This document shows, piece after piece, positions 32,358-42,680 of a stretch of DNA of 64,000 bases. A program made the position numbers and the translations under genes. The notes beneath the pieces were generated by a model. The model was not told the DNA's origin. It was given only the letters and a program-made list of their open reading frames with translations, and made no database searches. Source of the stretch: Candidatus Endomicrobiellum siamense (GTDB taxonomy: Bacteria; Elusimicrobiota; Endomicrobiia; Endomicrobiales; Endomicrobiaceae). Position 1 is the first letter of the stretch. Each line of letters begins with the position of its first letter. The DNA lies in contig JAIRXS010000020.1 of assembly GCA_031268145.1 (NCBI GenBank), positions 1 to 64,000 of the forward strand. Reading direction: 5' to 3'.

Positions 32358-34610
32358 ATGAAAGAATTATTGACAAAAGATTTAAACCATTCTCAAAAAG
32401 AAGCTGTACTTTATACTCAAGGACCTCTAATAATCTTTGCAGGAGCAGGTACTGGAAAAACTAGGGTTATAACCCATAGAATCGCTTATTTGCTTTCTTT
32501 AGGCGTAAAACCGTGGTCAATACTTGCTGTTACTTTTACAAATAAAGCCGCTGCAGAGATGAAAGAACGCATATCTGCTTTATCACCAAAAACAGGCGAG
32601 GATGTGTGGGTATCAACATTTCATTCTTTTTGTGCTTATTTTTTAAGAGTTGAATCAGAAAATATAGGACTTAACCCTGATTTTTCAATATATGATTTTT
32701 CAGATCAAAAAAATGCCATTAAAGATTGTTTAAAAGAATTAAATATTGACGAAAAAAAGTTTAAAATATCCAATATTGCAAATAAAATAAGCCGCGCTAA
32801 AGATGATTTAAAAACTCCCTCCGATTTAGCTTATGAAGAAGAAAAAAATGACGACTTAAACAAAATAACAATAGCAAAAGTATATCAACTTTATCAAAAA
32901 AAGCTTGATATGGCACAAGCTTTAGATTTTGGCGATTTAGTAATGCGTACGGTTTTAACGTTGCAGCATTATCCTGAAATCCTTGAAAAATACCAATTAA
33001 AATATCAATATATTTTAGTTGATGAATATCAAGACACTAACCATGCTCAATACGTTTTTATAAAACTTCTCTCCAAAAAACATGAAAATTTGTGTGTTTG
33101 TGGTGATGATGATCAATCAGTTTATTCTTGGAGAGGAGCAGATATAAAAAATATTTTAGATTTTCAAAAAGATTATCCTAATGCAAAAGCAGTTAAACTA
33201 GAACAAAATTATAGGTCTACTCCTAAAATTTTAACCGCTGCTTGGCAAGTTGTACAAAATAACAATAACAGGGTACCTAAACAATTATGGACACAAAATC
33301 CTGACGAAGGCAACGTATCTACTATAAGAGCTATTAATGAAAATGAAGAGGCTGAAAGAGTTTCAAACTTAATTATTACAAAATCAAAACAAAACCAATT
33401 TAACTTTTCAGATTTTGCTGTATTTTATAGGACAAATGCACAATCCCGTACATTTGAAGACACTTTTAGAAGACATGGTTTACCTTACGTAGTTATAGGG
33501 ACGCTGCGTTTTTACGATAGGGCAGAAATTAAAGATATTATGGCGTATTTAAAACTTATACATAATACAAATGATAATGTAAGCTTTAAAAGAATAATAA
33601 ATGTCCCTAAAAGAGGACTAGGAAAAACTTCCTTAGAAAAGCTTGAAAAGTTTGCCATGCTGAAAGACCTTTCTCTTTGGGATTCTATTGCGCGAGCAAA
33701 AGATATAGGTCTTGGAAAAAGCGCAATTACTGCACTAAATTCCTTTAAACAGCTAATTGAGACTTTCATAAACTTAAAAGAGAAAACATCTGTAAAAGAA
33801 ATAGCTCAAAAAATAATTGTACATTCAGGTTATATAGAAGAACTGGAAGATGAAAATACGCCAGAATCTAAAACAAAAATAGAAAACATACAAGAACTCA
33901 TATCAGCAATAGCAGATTTCGAAAAGCGTTCTCCTGATAAAACTCTGGCAGGATATTTAATGCAAATCGCATTAGTAAGTGACACAGATAACTTAGATAA
34001 GTCTAATGGTAGAGTTACTTTGATGACTTTACATTTGGCAAAAGGTCTGGAATTTAACAATGTATTTTTATGTGGACTTGAAGAAGGACTTTTCCCTATA
34101 GGCGAATCTGCTTTTAACTTGGATGACTTAGCAGAAGAAAGAAGACTTATGTATGTAGGCATGACAAGAGCAAAAAAACATTTATATTTATGTTGGGCCA
34201 CAGAAAGAACTATCTTCGGAAAAATCAAATGGAATATGCCTTCTAGATTTATAAGAGAAGCTGGCTTTAAAGAAGAGTTTGTGCAAAGAAACTTTATACC
34301 AAAACATAACTTTAGAATTTTTGGCAGAGATAACAATTATGAAAAACCTAATTACAAAAACTATGCCCAGATAAGCTATAAGAACAGTTATGATTATATA
34401 CCTCCTGATGAGGGTGTATTAACAAAAAAACAAGAAGATAACAGTGTTTACAAAATAGGTGCAAAAATTTTACACCCTACTTTTGGGAATGGAAAAATCA
34501 TAGATAAAATCGGTACAGATAACGACTTAAAGCTTGTAATATTATTTGATTCTGGCACATGGAAAAAACTGCTAGCAAAAGCGATAGATATTACTATGAT
34601 GATTGAATAA
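32358..34610 (+). CDS. pcrA: UvrD/PcrA/Rep-type ATP-dependent DNA helicase
   Basis: A superfamily 1A helicase for nucleotide excision repair and fork clearance. Motif I is AGAGTGKTR (~28-36), motif II LVDEYQDTN, motif III DDQSVYSWRGA, motif IV VKLEQNYRS, and motifs V/VI VTLMTLHLAKGLEF and RLMYVGMTRAKK. The C-terminus has the Tudor-like PcrA tail (GAKILHPTFGNGKIIDKIG). At 750 aa it is full length. There is no separate Shine-Dalgarno: AGGG abuts the ATG, consistent with a leaderless transcript. Confidence 0.94.
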   Translation: MKELLTKDLNHSQKEAVLYTQGPLIIFAGAGTGKTRVITHRIAYLLSLGVKPWSILAVTFTNKAAAEMKERISALSPKTGEDVWVSTFHSFCAYFLRVESENIGLNPDFSIYDFSDQKNAIKDCLKELNIDEKKFKISNIANKISRAKDDLKTPSDLAYEEEKNDDLNKITIAKVYQLYQKKLDMAQALDFGDLVMRTVLTLQHYPEILEKYQLKYQYILVDEYQDTNHAQYVFIKLLSKKHENLCVCGDDDQSVYSWRGADIKNILDFQKDYPNAKAVKLEQNYRSTPKILTAAWQVVQNNNNRVPKQLWTQNPDEGNVSTIRAINENEEAERVSNLIITKSKQNQFNFSDFAVFYRTNAQSRTFEDTFRRHGLPYVVIGTLRFYDRAEIKDIMAYLKLIHNTNDNVSFKRIINVPKRGLGKTSLEKLEKFAMLKDLSLWDSIARAKDIGLGKSAITALNSFKQLIETFINLKEKTSVKEIAQKIIVHSGYIEELEDENTPESKTKIENIQELISAIADFEKRSPDKTLAGYLMQIALVSDTDNLDKSNGRVTLMTLHLAKGLEFNNVFLCGLEEGLFPIGESAFNLDDLAEERRLMYVGMTRAKKHLYLCWATERTIFGKIKWNMPSRFIREAGFKEEFVQRNFIPKHNFRIFGRDNNYEKPNYKNYAQISYKNSYDYIPPDEGVLTKKQEDNSVYKIGAKILHPTFGNGKIIDKIGTDNDLKLVILFDSGTWKKLLAKAIDITMMIE

Positions 34611-34636
34611 ATACAAATAAAGCTATGTAAACTCCT

Positions 34637-34894
34637 TTAAGCGTTTGACGCTGTTACTCCTTCTTCCTGTAAGTTTTGGTCGTTTGCAACATCATTTCTT
34701 TCTTCATCTACAAGTTTATTCTCATCTGTAACCATTTGTTCTGGATTGGTATCACTATATCCCACTTGTACATTTTTCTTATTCTCTAACATACTAGAAA
34801 CTTTTTTAGGGGCTTTAAATATTGAACTAACTACAAGAACTACTACTACAATTAAAAGAAGTGTTATAAGGTACAATTTATGTTTATCTTGCAT
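34637..34894 (-). CDS. Hypothetical single-span membrane protein
   Basis: An 85-aa protein with one membrane segment (LYLITLLLIVVVVLVVSSIF, ~8-27) and an acidic, Asn/Glu-rich outer tail (DENKLVDEERNDVAND). GGAGG lies just before the ATG. It converges with uvrD. No family is recognised; it could be a small periplasmic-facing accessory protein. Confidence 0.6.
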   Translation of the reverse strand: MQDKHKLYLITLLLIVVVVLVVSSIFKAPKKVSSMLENKKNVQVGYSDTNPEQMVTDENKLVDEERNDVANDQNLQEEGVTASNA

Positions 34895-35155
34895 TTTTCC
34901 TCCAAGTTATACTGTTATTGTATAAAATTATTTAAATTTTATACAATGGATATACCAATTTAAAAAATAGCATAAGATCAATTTAAGTGACGACATTAAA
35001 TCTAAAAAATCAAAAACTATTATTTACCTATATATGGAAAGTAATCTTTAACAGTTAAGTCATTATTATGTTGATTTTGTATGTAGGTAAAATTATAAAA
35101 TACAACAAAATACAGTTTTTTGATAAATATTTACACGAAATTTCTAGAAAGAACT

Positions 35156-36430
35156 ATGTTAAAATATAAAAAAATAATTTGGATTTTTTTGTTAACGATT
35201 GTCTTGACCGGCAGTGGTCTCTGGTATTATAAACCAAAGCTGTTTCAGGAACTAGTTTCAGCTAAAAAAAATTTTCTTCAATTAAGTAATAATGAAATTC
35301 TTGAGGATTTTGATTATCTCTACACAGTTTTAAAGTCGAACAGTCCATTAGTTTGTGTTGCTAAACGAAATGGTTTAAATTTTGATACAAAATATAAACA
35401 GTACCGTGAAAAGATTTCAAGATCTAACAATAATTTTGAAAAAATAACATTGATTGACGAATTTTCAAATCTTCTTCCAGGTCATAATGGAATCCTTTTG
35501 GGTGACATAGACTATTGGTTTAAAGTCTACAGATGTATACCCGATCGCCAAACTTGGGCTAAAATATTATCTAATACGCTGAGTGTAAAAAATCATAGAC
35601 TTTATTTTAATTTCAAACATCAAAAAAATAAACTGGCAAAAAAAAATTTAAGTCAAGGATTTGTACAAAACAACAATGTTATAGTTCAAATTATTGAACC
35701 TAACAAGATTGCTTACATAAAAATCAAATCTTTTGAAAATAAATATATTAATGATGTTGAAGAAAAAATAATTTTTGATTTTTATAAAAAAATTAAAAAT
35801 TATAAGCATTTAATAATTGATATCACCGGAAATAGTGGTGGTTCAAGTGATTATGTTGTAAAATATCTCCTTCCTATTTTTAAAGAAGAATATCATATAA
35901 GTCTTATAGACCTCTTTAAAATTGGAAACCACGCAGCACCTTTTATCAAAGAAGCATTTAAAGAAATTCATCCAATAAATGAATTTTTGAAATTTAATAA
36001 TCTTAGCTTAGACAAACAACAAAAATTAAAAATTTTTTATGGTATTAATAAAACTGATATTAAAGATTTAACACACTACTACTGTGCAATCCTTACCATA
36101 AAACCTGAATCACAATTTCTTCTTAAATGCAAGAAATGGCTTTTGATTGACGAAAAAGTTTTTTCAGCAAGTGAGGGATTTACTACGCTTTGCAAAGAAA
36201 TGAAACTTGCCACTATTGTAGGTAAAACATCTCGTGGAGATGGATGTAGTACAGATCCTGCATTGATTATGTTACCAAATTCAAAAATGATTTTTCGATA
36301 TTCTTTAGGTTACGGTCTAAATCCTGATGGTACATGTAGTGCTGAGTTTGGTACTGTACCAGACATAAAATTATCTGATGATAGAGAAATTCCTCTTGAA
36401 ACTTGTTTAAGAGTAATTAAAAATCTATAA
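35156..36430 (+). CDS. Membrane-anchored S41 family peptidase
   Basis: A 424-aa protein with an N-terminal membrane anchor (IIWIFLLTIVLTGSG) and the tail-specific protease fold. The catalytic Ser lies in VFSASEGFTTL and the general-base Lys probably in VGKTSRGDG; LIIDITGNSGGSSDY is the conserved strand before them. There is no obvious PDZ domain, as in the shorter tricorn-core-like S41 proteins. The ATG at 35156 is chosen; the frame extends back to a TTG at 35120. The ribosome site is weak (AGAAAG). It would act on extracytoplasmic peptides; its substrate is unknown. Confidence 0.78.
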   Translation: MLKYKKIIWIFLLTIVLTGSGLWYYKPKLFQELVSAKKNFLQLSNNEILEDFDYLYTVLKSNSPLVCVAKRNGLNFDTKYKQYREKISRSNNNFEKITLIDEFSNLLPGHNGILLGDIDYWFKVYRCIPDRQTWAKILSNTLSVKNHRLYFNFKHQKNKLAKKNLSQGFVQNNNVIVQIIEPNKIAYIKIKSFENKYINDVEEKIIFDFYKKIKNYKHLIIDITGNSGGSSDYVVKYLLPIFKEEYHISLIDLFKIGNHAAPFIKEAFKEIHPINEFLKFNNLSLDKQQKLKIFYGINKTDIKDLTHYYCAILTIKPESQFLLKCKKWLLIDEKVFSASEGFTTLCKEMKLATIVGKTSRGDGCSTDPALIMLPNSKMIFRYSLGYGLNPDGTCSAEFGTVPDIKLSDDREIPLETCLRVIKNL

Positions 36431-36469
36431 TCAATTAGTCCTTTATAAAAATAAGGTTTTGATCAAATA

Positions 36470-37909
36470 ATGATATGTACAAAAGTACGACATAATATTT
36501 TTATGAGCAATTATAAAATCCTATTTATTACCTTAATTTTTTTTGTGTATTCTATTTCAAATGCTCAAAAAGAAGACACACTTCTAAATAAACAAAATAT
36601 TATAACTCAAGATATTCCAATCCCTTCTACAAGTTTTGAAGACAATTCAAATATATCTAAAGCATCAAAAGCTTTACAAGAAGCTGCTAATGATTCTGAA
36701 ACAAAATCTAAAATTATTTTAGCACAAGTTTATTATCAAAAATCTTATAACGCATTTAAAGCCAATCACTTAAAAAACGCAAAGAAAAATTTTCATTTAT
36801 TTTTAGACACTTTAAAGTCTGCTAATATTGACCCTGCCTTATATTTTTTTATTTTTGATAATGTAGATGAAATATTAAAGCATCTAAATTCTATATATTC
36901 GTCCACATCAACCACTTCAACATCAATTACTAAAGAATATTCTATTGCCATGTCTGCTGAAGATAATTCTCTTGTAGAAAAATATATTTCTATATATTCT
37001 TCTAAACCTGCAAAAGAAAAAATAAAACTTGCTTTTGAAAGAAGCGGAGCATATAAAGACATAATTTTAAAAACTTCAAGAGAAATGAATCTTCCTGAAG
37101 AACTATTATATCTACCTATCGTTGAAAGTCTGTACAATATCAATACAGTATCACGAGCAGGTGCAGTAGGTCTATGGCAAATTATGGCACATAGAGGGAG
37201 AGCCTTGGGTCTTCAAATTAATTATTGGATAGATGAAAGAAAAGACCCAGAAAAATCTACAAAAGCTGCATGCTTATATTTAAAACAGCTATATCTTATG
37301 TTAAATGATTGGCATTTGACCCTTGCTGCATATAATAGAGGAGAATATGGACTTATCAGAGACATGCGCTTTTCTAATGCTTCAAACATTTCAGAAATGA
37401 CAACCAGAAATGCTATCCCTAAAGAAACTCAAAATTATGTGCCTCAATTTATAGCAGCTGCAACAATTGCAAAAGATTTAGAATCTTATGGTTTTGCTGA
37501 TCTTAATTATCATCAGTCTTTAAAATATGACGTATATTACACAGATAAAGTTATAGATTTAACAATTGTCGCAAAATGCGCAAATACAACATTAGAAGAA
37601 ATAAAAAAATTAAATCCTGCTTTACAAGCTTGGTGTACCCCTTTGGGATACCCTAACTTTGCATTAAAAATACCTTATGGAAGTAGAGATATTTTTTTAG
37701 AAAATATCTCTAAGATTAGTGATTTAAACCCTTCACCTGGATTTGTAAAGCATAAAATTATAAAAGGCGAATATTTAGAAAAAATTGCATATAAATATAA
37801 AACTACCCCAAAAGAAATTTACAAAGATAATCCTAACTTATCAAAACAAAAATATTTAAGGCCTGGTCAAACACTTATAATTAGACCAGGAAGAAAATAC
37901 TTTAAGTGA
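36470..37909 (+). CDS. MltD-like lytic transglycosylase with C-terminal LysM domain
   Basis: Cleaves peptidoglycan glycan strands. After a signal-like N-terminus (best from MSNYKILFITLIFF, an ATG at 36503) there is a helical region, then the SLT domain with the catalytic Glu in PIVESLYNINT, AGAVGLWQIM and AAYNRGEYGL. A LysM sugar-binding domain ends the protein (KIIKGEYLEKIAYKY and PGQTLII). The ORF is open from 36470; neither start has a strong ribosome site. 479 aa, or 468 from the inner ATG. It implies a peptidoglycan wall. Confidence 0.87.
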   Translation: MICTKVRHNIFMSNYKILFITLIFFVYSISNAQKEDTLLNKQNIITQDIPIPSTSFEDNSNISKASKALQEAANDSETKSKIILAQVYYQKSYNAFKANHLKNAKKNFHLFLDTLKSANIDPALYFFIFDNVDEILKHLNSIYSSTSTTSTSITKEYSIAMSAEDNSLVEKYISIYSSKPAKEKIKLAFERSGAYKDIILKTSREMNLPEELLYLPIVESLYNINTVSRAGAVGLWQIMAHRGRALGLQINYWIDERKDPEKSTKAACLYLKQLYLMLNDWHLTLAAYNRGEYGLIRDMRFSNASNISEMTTRNAIPKETQNYVPQFIAAATIAKDLESYGFADLNYHQSLKYDVYYTDKVIDLTIVAKCANTTLEEIKKLNPALQAWCTPLGYPNFALKIPYGSRDIFLENISKISDLNPSPGFVKHKIIKGEYLEKIAYKYKTTPKEIYKDNPNLSKQKYLRPGQTLIIRPGRKYFK

Positions 37910-38000
37910 TGTTTCCTGTGATGGCAAACTCAAGAGTTTAAAAATAACTTTTTTCTGATATAAGCTTAGGATAAAATTTTGACTAATGGGTTAAGATAAA

Positions 38001-39089
38001 TTATTTTTCTAAAGTAATTACTGCTATTTCACTTGTATTAAAAAGTCTCATTGGCGGGCCCCAAAGCCTAGTGCCTGAAGTTATATACATAGTTGAACCA
38101 TTATTAAAATATAACCCATAATAATACTTCATAAAATATTTTCTAATTATTGTTGTAGGCGGAACTTGCCCGGCATGAGTGTGCCCTGAAAGTTGTACTA
38201 TGTTAATGCCGTTGCTGGAAGAATAATCAAAAGACTCTGGTCTATGGCTTAAAAATATCACAGGATAATCCTTATTTATATTAGACAAACTTTCAACAAT
38301 ATTTTTAGGATTCTTATAATCTATATCTTTAATACCCGAAATATTTATGATATTATTTACCAAAACACTTTCGTTTTCCAAAACTTTAATACCAAGCTTT
38401 GAAAACATATCTAAATAAGATTGTATACCTGTATAATATTCATGATTACCTGATACAGCAAATATTCCGTACTTGCTTTTCAATTTCTGAAAACCAAAGT
38501 CAATGTATTTGTTATTTTTATTAATATCTATATCTAGCACATCACCTACAATAACTACTATATCAGGGTTTAAATTATTAACTTTATCAAAAATTTTATT
38601 TGTAATTTTTGGTGTTGTATATTTATTAATATGAATATCTGAAAGTAAAACTACTTTTAAAGAATCTACGGATAAATTTGGAACTTTTATCTTTACGTCT
38701 CTTACGTTTAACACAAAAGTAAAATTTAACAAAGATATGGTACAAGCTATAATGCTTAAAAATGATGTTACCATTGTTGAGTAATATCTGAAATTCCTAA
38801 TTTTAAATATACAGTTAAATAAATTGAGAATATCGTTGATAATAAAAAAAGTGACCATTATCTGCCCTACACCCATACACATAAAACCAAATGGTGCAAT
38901 ATAACAAACAAAAGGAATGATATATCTATTATTAACAAAAGATAAAATACTTAAAAAAGCAATGAATCCAAACAAACTATATAAATATGCTTTATATGGA
39001 TATTTTATATTTAGTCCAAAATTTATACGCCAAGCAATATAAATAAAACTTAAACAATATATAACTGCTATTATTATAAAAAAAACCAT
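38001..39089 (-). CDS. Membrane-anchored metallophosphoesterase (YaeI-like)
   Basis: The N-terminal ~130 residues hold four hydrophobic segments; the rest is a calcineurin-like phosphoesterase with [21 protein letters not shown] and LSGHTHAGQ, the full metal-binding set. YaeI-type enzymes act on UDP-diacylglucosamine or on other phosphoesters; specificity is not evident. The ATG at 39089 shares its A with the stop of the DUF4416 gene (TAATG) and has AAGGGG upstream; a GTG at 39095 is less likely. About 362 aa. Confidence 0.87.
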   Translation of the reverse strand: MVFFIIIAVIYCLSFIYIAWRINFGLNIKYPYKAYLYSLFGFIAFLSILSFVNNRYIIPFVCYIAPFGFMCMGVGQIMVTFFIINDILNLFNCIFKIRNFRYYSTMVTSFLSIIACTISLLNFTFVLNVRDVKIKVPNLSVDSLKVVLLSDIHINKYTTPKITNKIFDKVNNLNPDIVVIVGDVLDIDINKNNKYIDFGFQKLKSKYGIFAVSGNHEYYTGIQSYLDMFSKLGIKVLENESVLVNNIINISGIKDIDYKNPKNIVESLSNINKDYPVIFLSHRPESFDYSSSNGINIVQLSGHTHAGQVPPTTIIRKYFMKYYYGLYFNNGSTMYITSGTRLWGPPMRLFNTSEIAVITLEK

Positions 39090-39616
39090 TAACACCCCTT
39101 AAGTTCTGATATAAGAACTTGTCTTGCCTCAAGAAAAAATTTTGTAGCTATATCAGAAAGATAGTCCGGATAAGACCATGGAAGTTTTATATATCCATTT
39201 TTTTTATATATAGTTGTAACTTCTGCATATATACCTTTATCTAAATAAATTCTATGGCTATAATCTTTTGTTGTTGCAAGAACAACGTTTGCTGGACTAA
39301 TATAGCCTGGGTCTATATTTATTTGTCTTTTAGAATTTAACACAAATGAATTTTCTATAGAGTTTGTAGAAACTTTTATATTTGCAAGCTCTGAAGAAAA
39401 AATTAATTTTTTAAAGGAAATCCACAAACGTTTTAAGTTTTGTCCCATTTCTGGATTGTAATAACTTGAAAACTCAAAAGGCAGTATGTCACTAATAAAA
39501 TCTATTTTACCAAATTCATTTTCTATATTAGAAAATGTAGTTTGCTTTATTTTTTCGTCTGAAAAAATAATTCCGCAAAACAATTTAACTTTTTTTGAAG
39601 TTCCAATAATTCCCAC
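39089..39616 (-). CDS. DUF4416 family protein
   Basis: A 175-aa protein with the family pattern [33 protein letters not shown] and [19 protein letters not shown] ending [12 protein letters not shown]. The family is widespread in anaerobes and Elusimicrobia but has no known function. The start is GTG with AGAGG upstream. It is coupled to the phosphoesterase gene. Confidence 0.85.
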   Translation of the reverse strand: MGIIGTSKKVKLFCGIIFSDEKIKQTTFSNIENEFGKIDFISDILPFEFSSYYNPEMGQNLKRLWISFKKLIFSSELANIKVSTNSIENSFVLNSKRQINIDPGYISPANVVLATTKDYSHRIYLDKGIYAEVTTIYKKNGYIKLPWSYPDYLSDIATKFFLEARQVLISELKGC

Positions 39617-39706
39617 TTTGCCTCTTGGTTAACATATTTTTAAGTTTACTATAAAATATTAATCTTGTAAAATATATTTGTATAAAATACAGTTAAAGGT
39701 GTTATT

Positions 39707-40144
39707 GTGAAAAAATTTTCTGTTGTATCTTTATTTCTTGTTCTTGTTATTTCTTTAGTTAATATATCTTACGCAAATTTAGTTGAAAATACAGATTATT
39801 CTGTAGATTTTCAAGAAAAAACATCAGATATGGCAGCAATTTTACATATCAATTTTATCAGTATTTTCCCTGATGTTATTCATGCAGAAGAAATAGTAAA
39901 ACAGCAATTAAAAAAATATGGAAGTTTAATTATAAAAAACAATAAACTAGTATCTACTGTAAAAACAAAAAAACGTTATAAAAATATTATTGGCTCTGCT
40001 TGGTATAGAAATGAATTAGATCCTGCAAACCCAATAAAAATAAAATTTAAAGAAGATTTAGGAGCATATGTTTGGATTGGAAAGACACAAACAATTGTCT
40101 CTTTCCCAACATATATGGCTTTTTTAAAGAAAAACATTAAATAA
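39707..40144 (+). CDS. Hypothetical secreted protein
   Basis: A 145-aa protein with a signal peptide (VVSLFLVLVISLVNISYA) and a GTG start preceded by AAGGTG. The mature part has about 118 residues with mixed beta/helix pattern (AAILHINFISIFPDV, AYVWIGKTQTIVSF). No family is recognised. It is divergent from the DUF4416 gene (90 bases between). Confidence 0.6.
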   Translation: MKKFSVVSLFLVLVISLVNISYANLVENTDYSVDFQEKTSDMAAILHINFISIFPDVIHAEEIVKQQLKKYGSLIIKNNKLVSTVKTKKRYKNIIGSAWYRNELDPANPIKIKFKEDLGAYVWIGKTQTIVSFPTYMAFLKKNIK

Positions 40145-40362
40145 AAATTTTTAGGCATTTCATAGATCAAACTCTAAAACAACTTATCTTATGTATTATA
40201 ATTTTCAAAGATGTTAACTGACTTTTATATTTCCTATCTCTAAAATATTTTTATAGTAAATATATGTACATACTTTTATTATATTTACCATATAGTTTAC
40301 AAATTCTTTTAGAATTACAAAAAAATAAATGGTTTTAAAAGTAAAACTGGTAGTTATACAAA

Positions 40363-41076
40363 CTAATGTATCAGATGCTCTATTGATAATATAAAAAATA
40401 TTCCTGCAAAAAACATAAGAGCTGCTGCCCTATTTTTGCATTTGTGCGTTTCCGGTATTAAATCAGATGCAGATAAAAATATAAAAGCACCAGCTGTTAT
40501 GCCAAGCAAGGCTCCAAGAGCCTGTATAGAAATATTTTTTAATAAAAACATGCCAACAATTGTCCCTATAGGAGTAAAGCAAGCATTAAGTAGAGATATA
40601 TTAAAAATTTTCTTTTTAGGCATACCATTGTGCAGTAATATACCAGATATTGTTATACCATCTGGAAGCTTATGCAAAAGAATCGCTAAAGTTGTTAAAA
40701 TTCCAAGATTAGAGTTTGCTTCAAAGCCTATTGCAATCATAAGACCATCTAAAACAGAATGTAAGGACAATCCCGTTATTGATGTAATATGTGTATGCTC
40801 GCTATTTGGACATTCTTGATCGTGACAAGGGTGAAACAAAATCACAAACTGTATAAAAAACATTATAGAAAAACCTAATAAGGTGTATAGTATAGTTTTT
40901 GGATTTAATTCTATCCCTTCAGGTATTAAGTGAGAAAATGCAAGTGTAAGCATAACTCCTGCTGCAAAATTTATTATAAGTAAAGAGTTTTTCTCAGCCC
41001 ATTTATGAAATGTAATAAGTATAATTGACCCAAGCATTGCAGCACTAGCTGCTATAAGCGAGTAAACAATTTCCAT
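40363..41076 (-). CDS. ZIP family divalent metal transporter
   Basis: A 237-aa inner membrane protein with eight predicted spans. The metal motifs are HSVLDGLMIAIG in one helix and LLHKLPDGI in the next, with a His/Cys-rich loop (HPCHDQECPNSEHTH) before them that could bind Zn2+. It would import Zn2+, Fe2+ or Mn2+. The ATG at 41076 has GGGAG upstream; the longer frame starts with TTG at 41088. Confidence 0.88.
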   Translation of the reverse strand: MEIVYSLIAASAAMLGSIILITFHKWAEKNSLLIINFAAGVMLTLAFSHLIPEGIELNPKTILYTLLGFSIMFFIQFVILFHPCHDQECPNSEHTHITSITGLSLHSVLDGLMIAIGFEANSNLGILTTLAILLHKLPDGITISGILLHNGMPKKKIFNISLLNACFTPIGTIVGMFLLKNISIQALGALLGITAGAFIFLSASDLIPETHKCKNRAAALMFFAGIFFILSIEHLIH

Positions 41077-41178
41077 CTTTTCTCCCAATTTATTTTTAAT
41101 AAATATAACAGCAGATATTTTTCAAGATTTACTTGATTTTTAAAAAACTTTTAGCTTTCTTGAACATTAAATTAAAAT

Positions 41179-41210
41179 CCAATTGCTTGAGTATTAAGTA
41201 ATCAAATTGG
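41179..41210 (-). terminator. Probable terminator of pyk
   Basis: CCAATT (41179-41184) pairs with AATTGG (41205-41210), with weaker inner CTTGA/TAAG pairing; on the minus strand ATTTTAATTT follows. It lies ~80 bases past the pyk stop. Confidence 0.4.
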
Positions 41211-41287
41211 CTCTTTTAAGGTTTTACTAATAGCTTCATTTATATGTATAAACTTTAAGTTTTTAGCAAGTTTCTTTATTACCTCTA

Positions 41288-42310
41288 TTACAATGTAGAT
41301 AAATTTTCTTCAGTAAATTTTATAACATTGTACATCATTTCAACAGCTTTTTGTGGGAATTTTCCTACAGAAGTTTCTGCCGAAAGCATTGTGTAATCTG
41401 TTCCATCTATAACAGCATTTGCAATATCACATACCTCAGCTCGCGTTGGAACAGGGTTTCTTATCATGCTATCAAGCATTTGTGTAGCAGTGATTACAAA
41501 ATTATTATGTTGTTTACACTTCTTAATTATACGTTTTTGCATTATAGGCACTTGATATATAGGGATAGATACACCCATATCACCCCTTGCCACCATTATG
41601 CCGCTAGTAGTAGCCATTATTCTTTCAATATTCTCTATTCCTGACATATCTTCAATTTTAGCTATTAGTTTACATTTTGTATTATTTTTTTCTTTTAATA
41701 TATCTACTAAAGGTTGCATATCTTGTGCGTCTCTAACAAAAGAATTTGCCACAAAATCTAAATCTTTCTCTAAAGCAAACAAAAAACCATCTTTATCTTT
41801 TTTTTCCAACAATTCAAATTCAAGTTTGGCAAAAGGGATATTGACTCCCTTATGTGTTTTTAACAGATAGTCCATTTGTACTTGTGCAACTACTTCACCT
41901 TCTGACGCAGATAAAACTTTTAAAGTTAAATTACCGTCTTCAATAAAAATAGTAAGACCCTCTTTAATAGCTGTAAAAGAATTAGGATAATCTATATGGA
42001 TTATTTTATTGTTGCCTACTATATTTTTTCTTGTCAACAATATTTTTTGATCTTTTTTTAGCTCTACTTGACCATTTTCAATTTTTCCTACTCTGATTCT
42101 ATGTCCTTCAAGATCTGCAAGAATTTTAATGTCTTTTTTGTAATTTCTATTTGTTTCTCTAATCATTTCAATGTCTTTTTCGTACTCTTGGAAAGTCCCG
42201 TGAGAAAAATTGAGTCTTACTATAGTCATCCCGTTTTCTGCTAATGTTTTTAATGTTTCAATAGAGCGTATAGCAGGCCCTATTGTACATACTATCCCTG
42301 TTTTAGCCAC
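41288..42310 (-). CDS. pyk: Pyruvate kinase lacking the C-terminal domain
   Basis: Converts phosphoenolpyruvate and ADP to pyruvate and ATP. The barrel and B domains are present: IGPAIRSIETLKTLAENGMTI, the metal/PEP-binding NFSHG, IAKIED, VARGDMGV and TATQMLDSM. The protein stops after VEMMYNVIKFTEENL at 340 aa, where family members run on for ~120 residues more. Just beyond the stop, in another frame, come NEAISKTLKEP-like codons, which match the usual beginning of that domain. It therefore looks truncated by frameshift plus deletion. GTG start with AGGAG upstream. The barrel may still work, without allosteric control. Confidence 0.85.
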   Translation of the reverse strand: MAKTGIVCTIGPAIRSIETLKTLAENGMTIVRLNFSHGTFQEYEKDIEMIRETNRNYKKDIKILADLEGHRIRVGKIENGQVELKKDQKILLTRKNIVGNNKIIHIDYPNSFTAIKEGLTIFIEDGNLTLKVLSASEGEVVAQVQMDYLLKTHKGVNIPFAKLEFELLEKKDKDGFLFALEKDLDFVANSFVRDAQDMQPLVDILKEKNNTKCKLIAKIEDMSGIENIERIMATTSGIMVARGDMGVSIPIYQVPIMQKRIIKKCKQHNNFVITATQMLDSMIRNPVPTRAEVCDIANAVIDGTDYTMLSAETSVGKFPQKAVEMMYNVIKFTEENLSTL

Positions 42311-42398
42311 TAGAGCTACTCCTTTTACACATGCTATTTGTTACTAAATACATATTTTATTCTGTTTATTAGTAATAGTATAAATAATAAAAAAAACG

Positions 42399-42418
42399 TG
42401 AATTCTCTAGAATTCACT
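42399..42418 (-). terminator. Terminator after the RelE-like fragment
   Basis: GTGAATTC-TCTA-GAATTCAC is a perfect 8-bp stem. On the minus strand it is followed by GTTTTTTTTATT, a textbook intrinsic terminator, between the toxin fragment and pyk. Confidence 0.8.
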
Positions 42419-42461
42419 TTAATGAGGATTATATATAAACGAGGACTCAAAGTCAATGGAA

Positions 42462-42680
42462 TTAGTTATTATAAACTTTATCGCGTTTGCCAAGCTCAAT
42501 AACTAAAGTATCATTTTTAATTTTTACTATTACGCTAAAATTTCCAATGCGATAACGCCAAAGGCCAACACGACTATGACGTAATGGCTTTCCAACTTTT
42601 TCAGGAGCAGATAGAGGGCTTTCTTTTTTAAAGAACGTCAAAATTTGTTCTTTGATAGAAGTGTCCAATTTATCTAATTT
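42462..42680 (-). pseudogene. Truncated RelE/ParE-type toxin
   Basis: The frame carries the second half of a RelE/ParE toxin (LDTSIKEQILTFF, GKPLRHSRVGLWRYRIG, VIVKIKNDTLVIELGKR), but the first strand and helix (~18 residues) are missing: upstream of the TTG at 42668 the frame reads only KLDK before a TAA. No antitoxin gene is adjacent. Its terminator is intact. A palindrome at ~42700 may be the old operator. It is a decayed toxin-antitoxin locus; a toxic product is unlikely. Confidence 0.7.
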
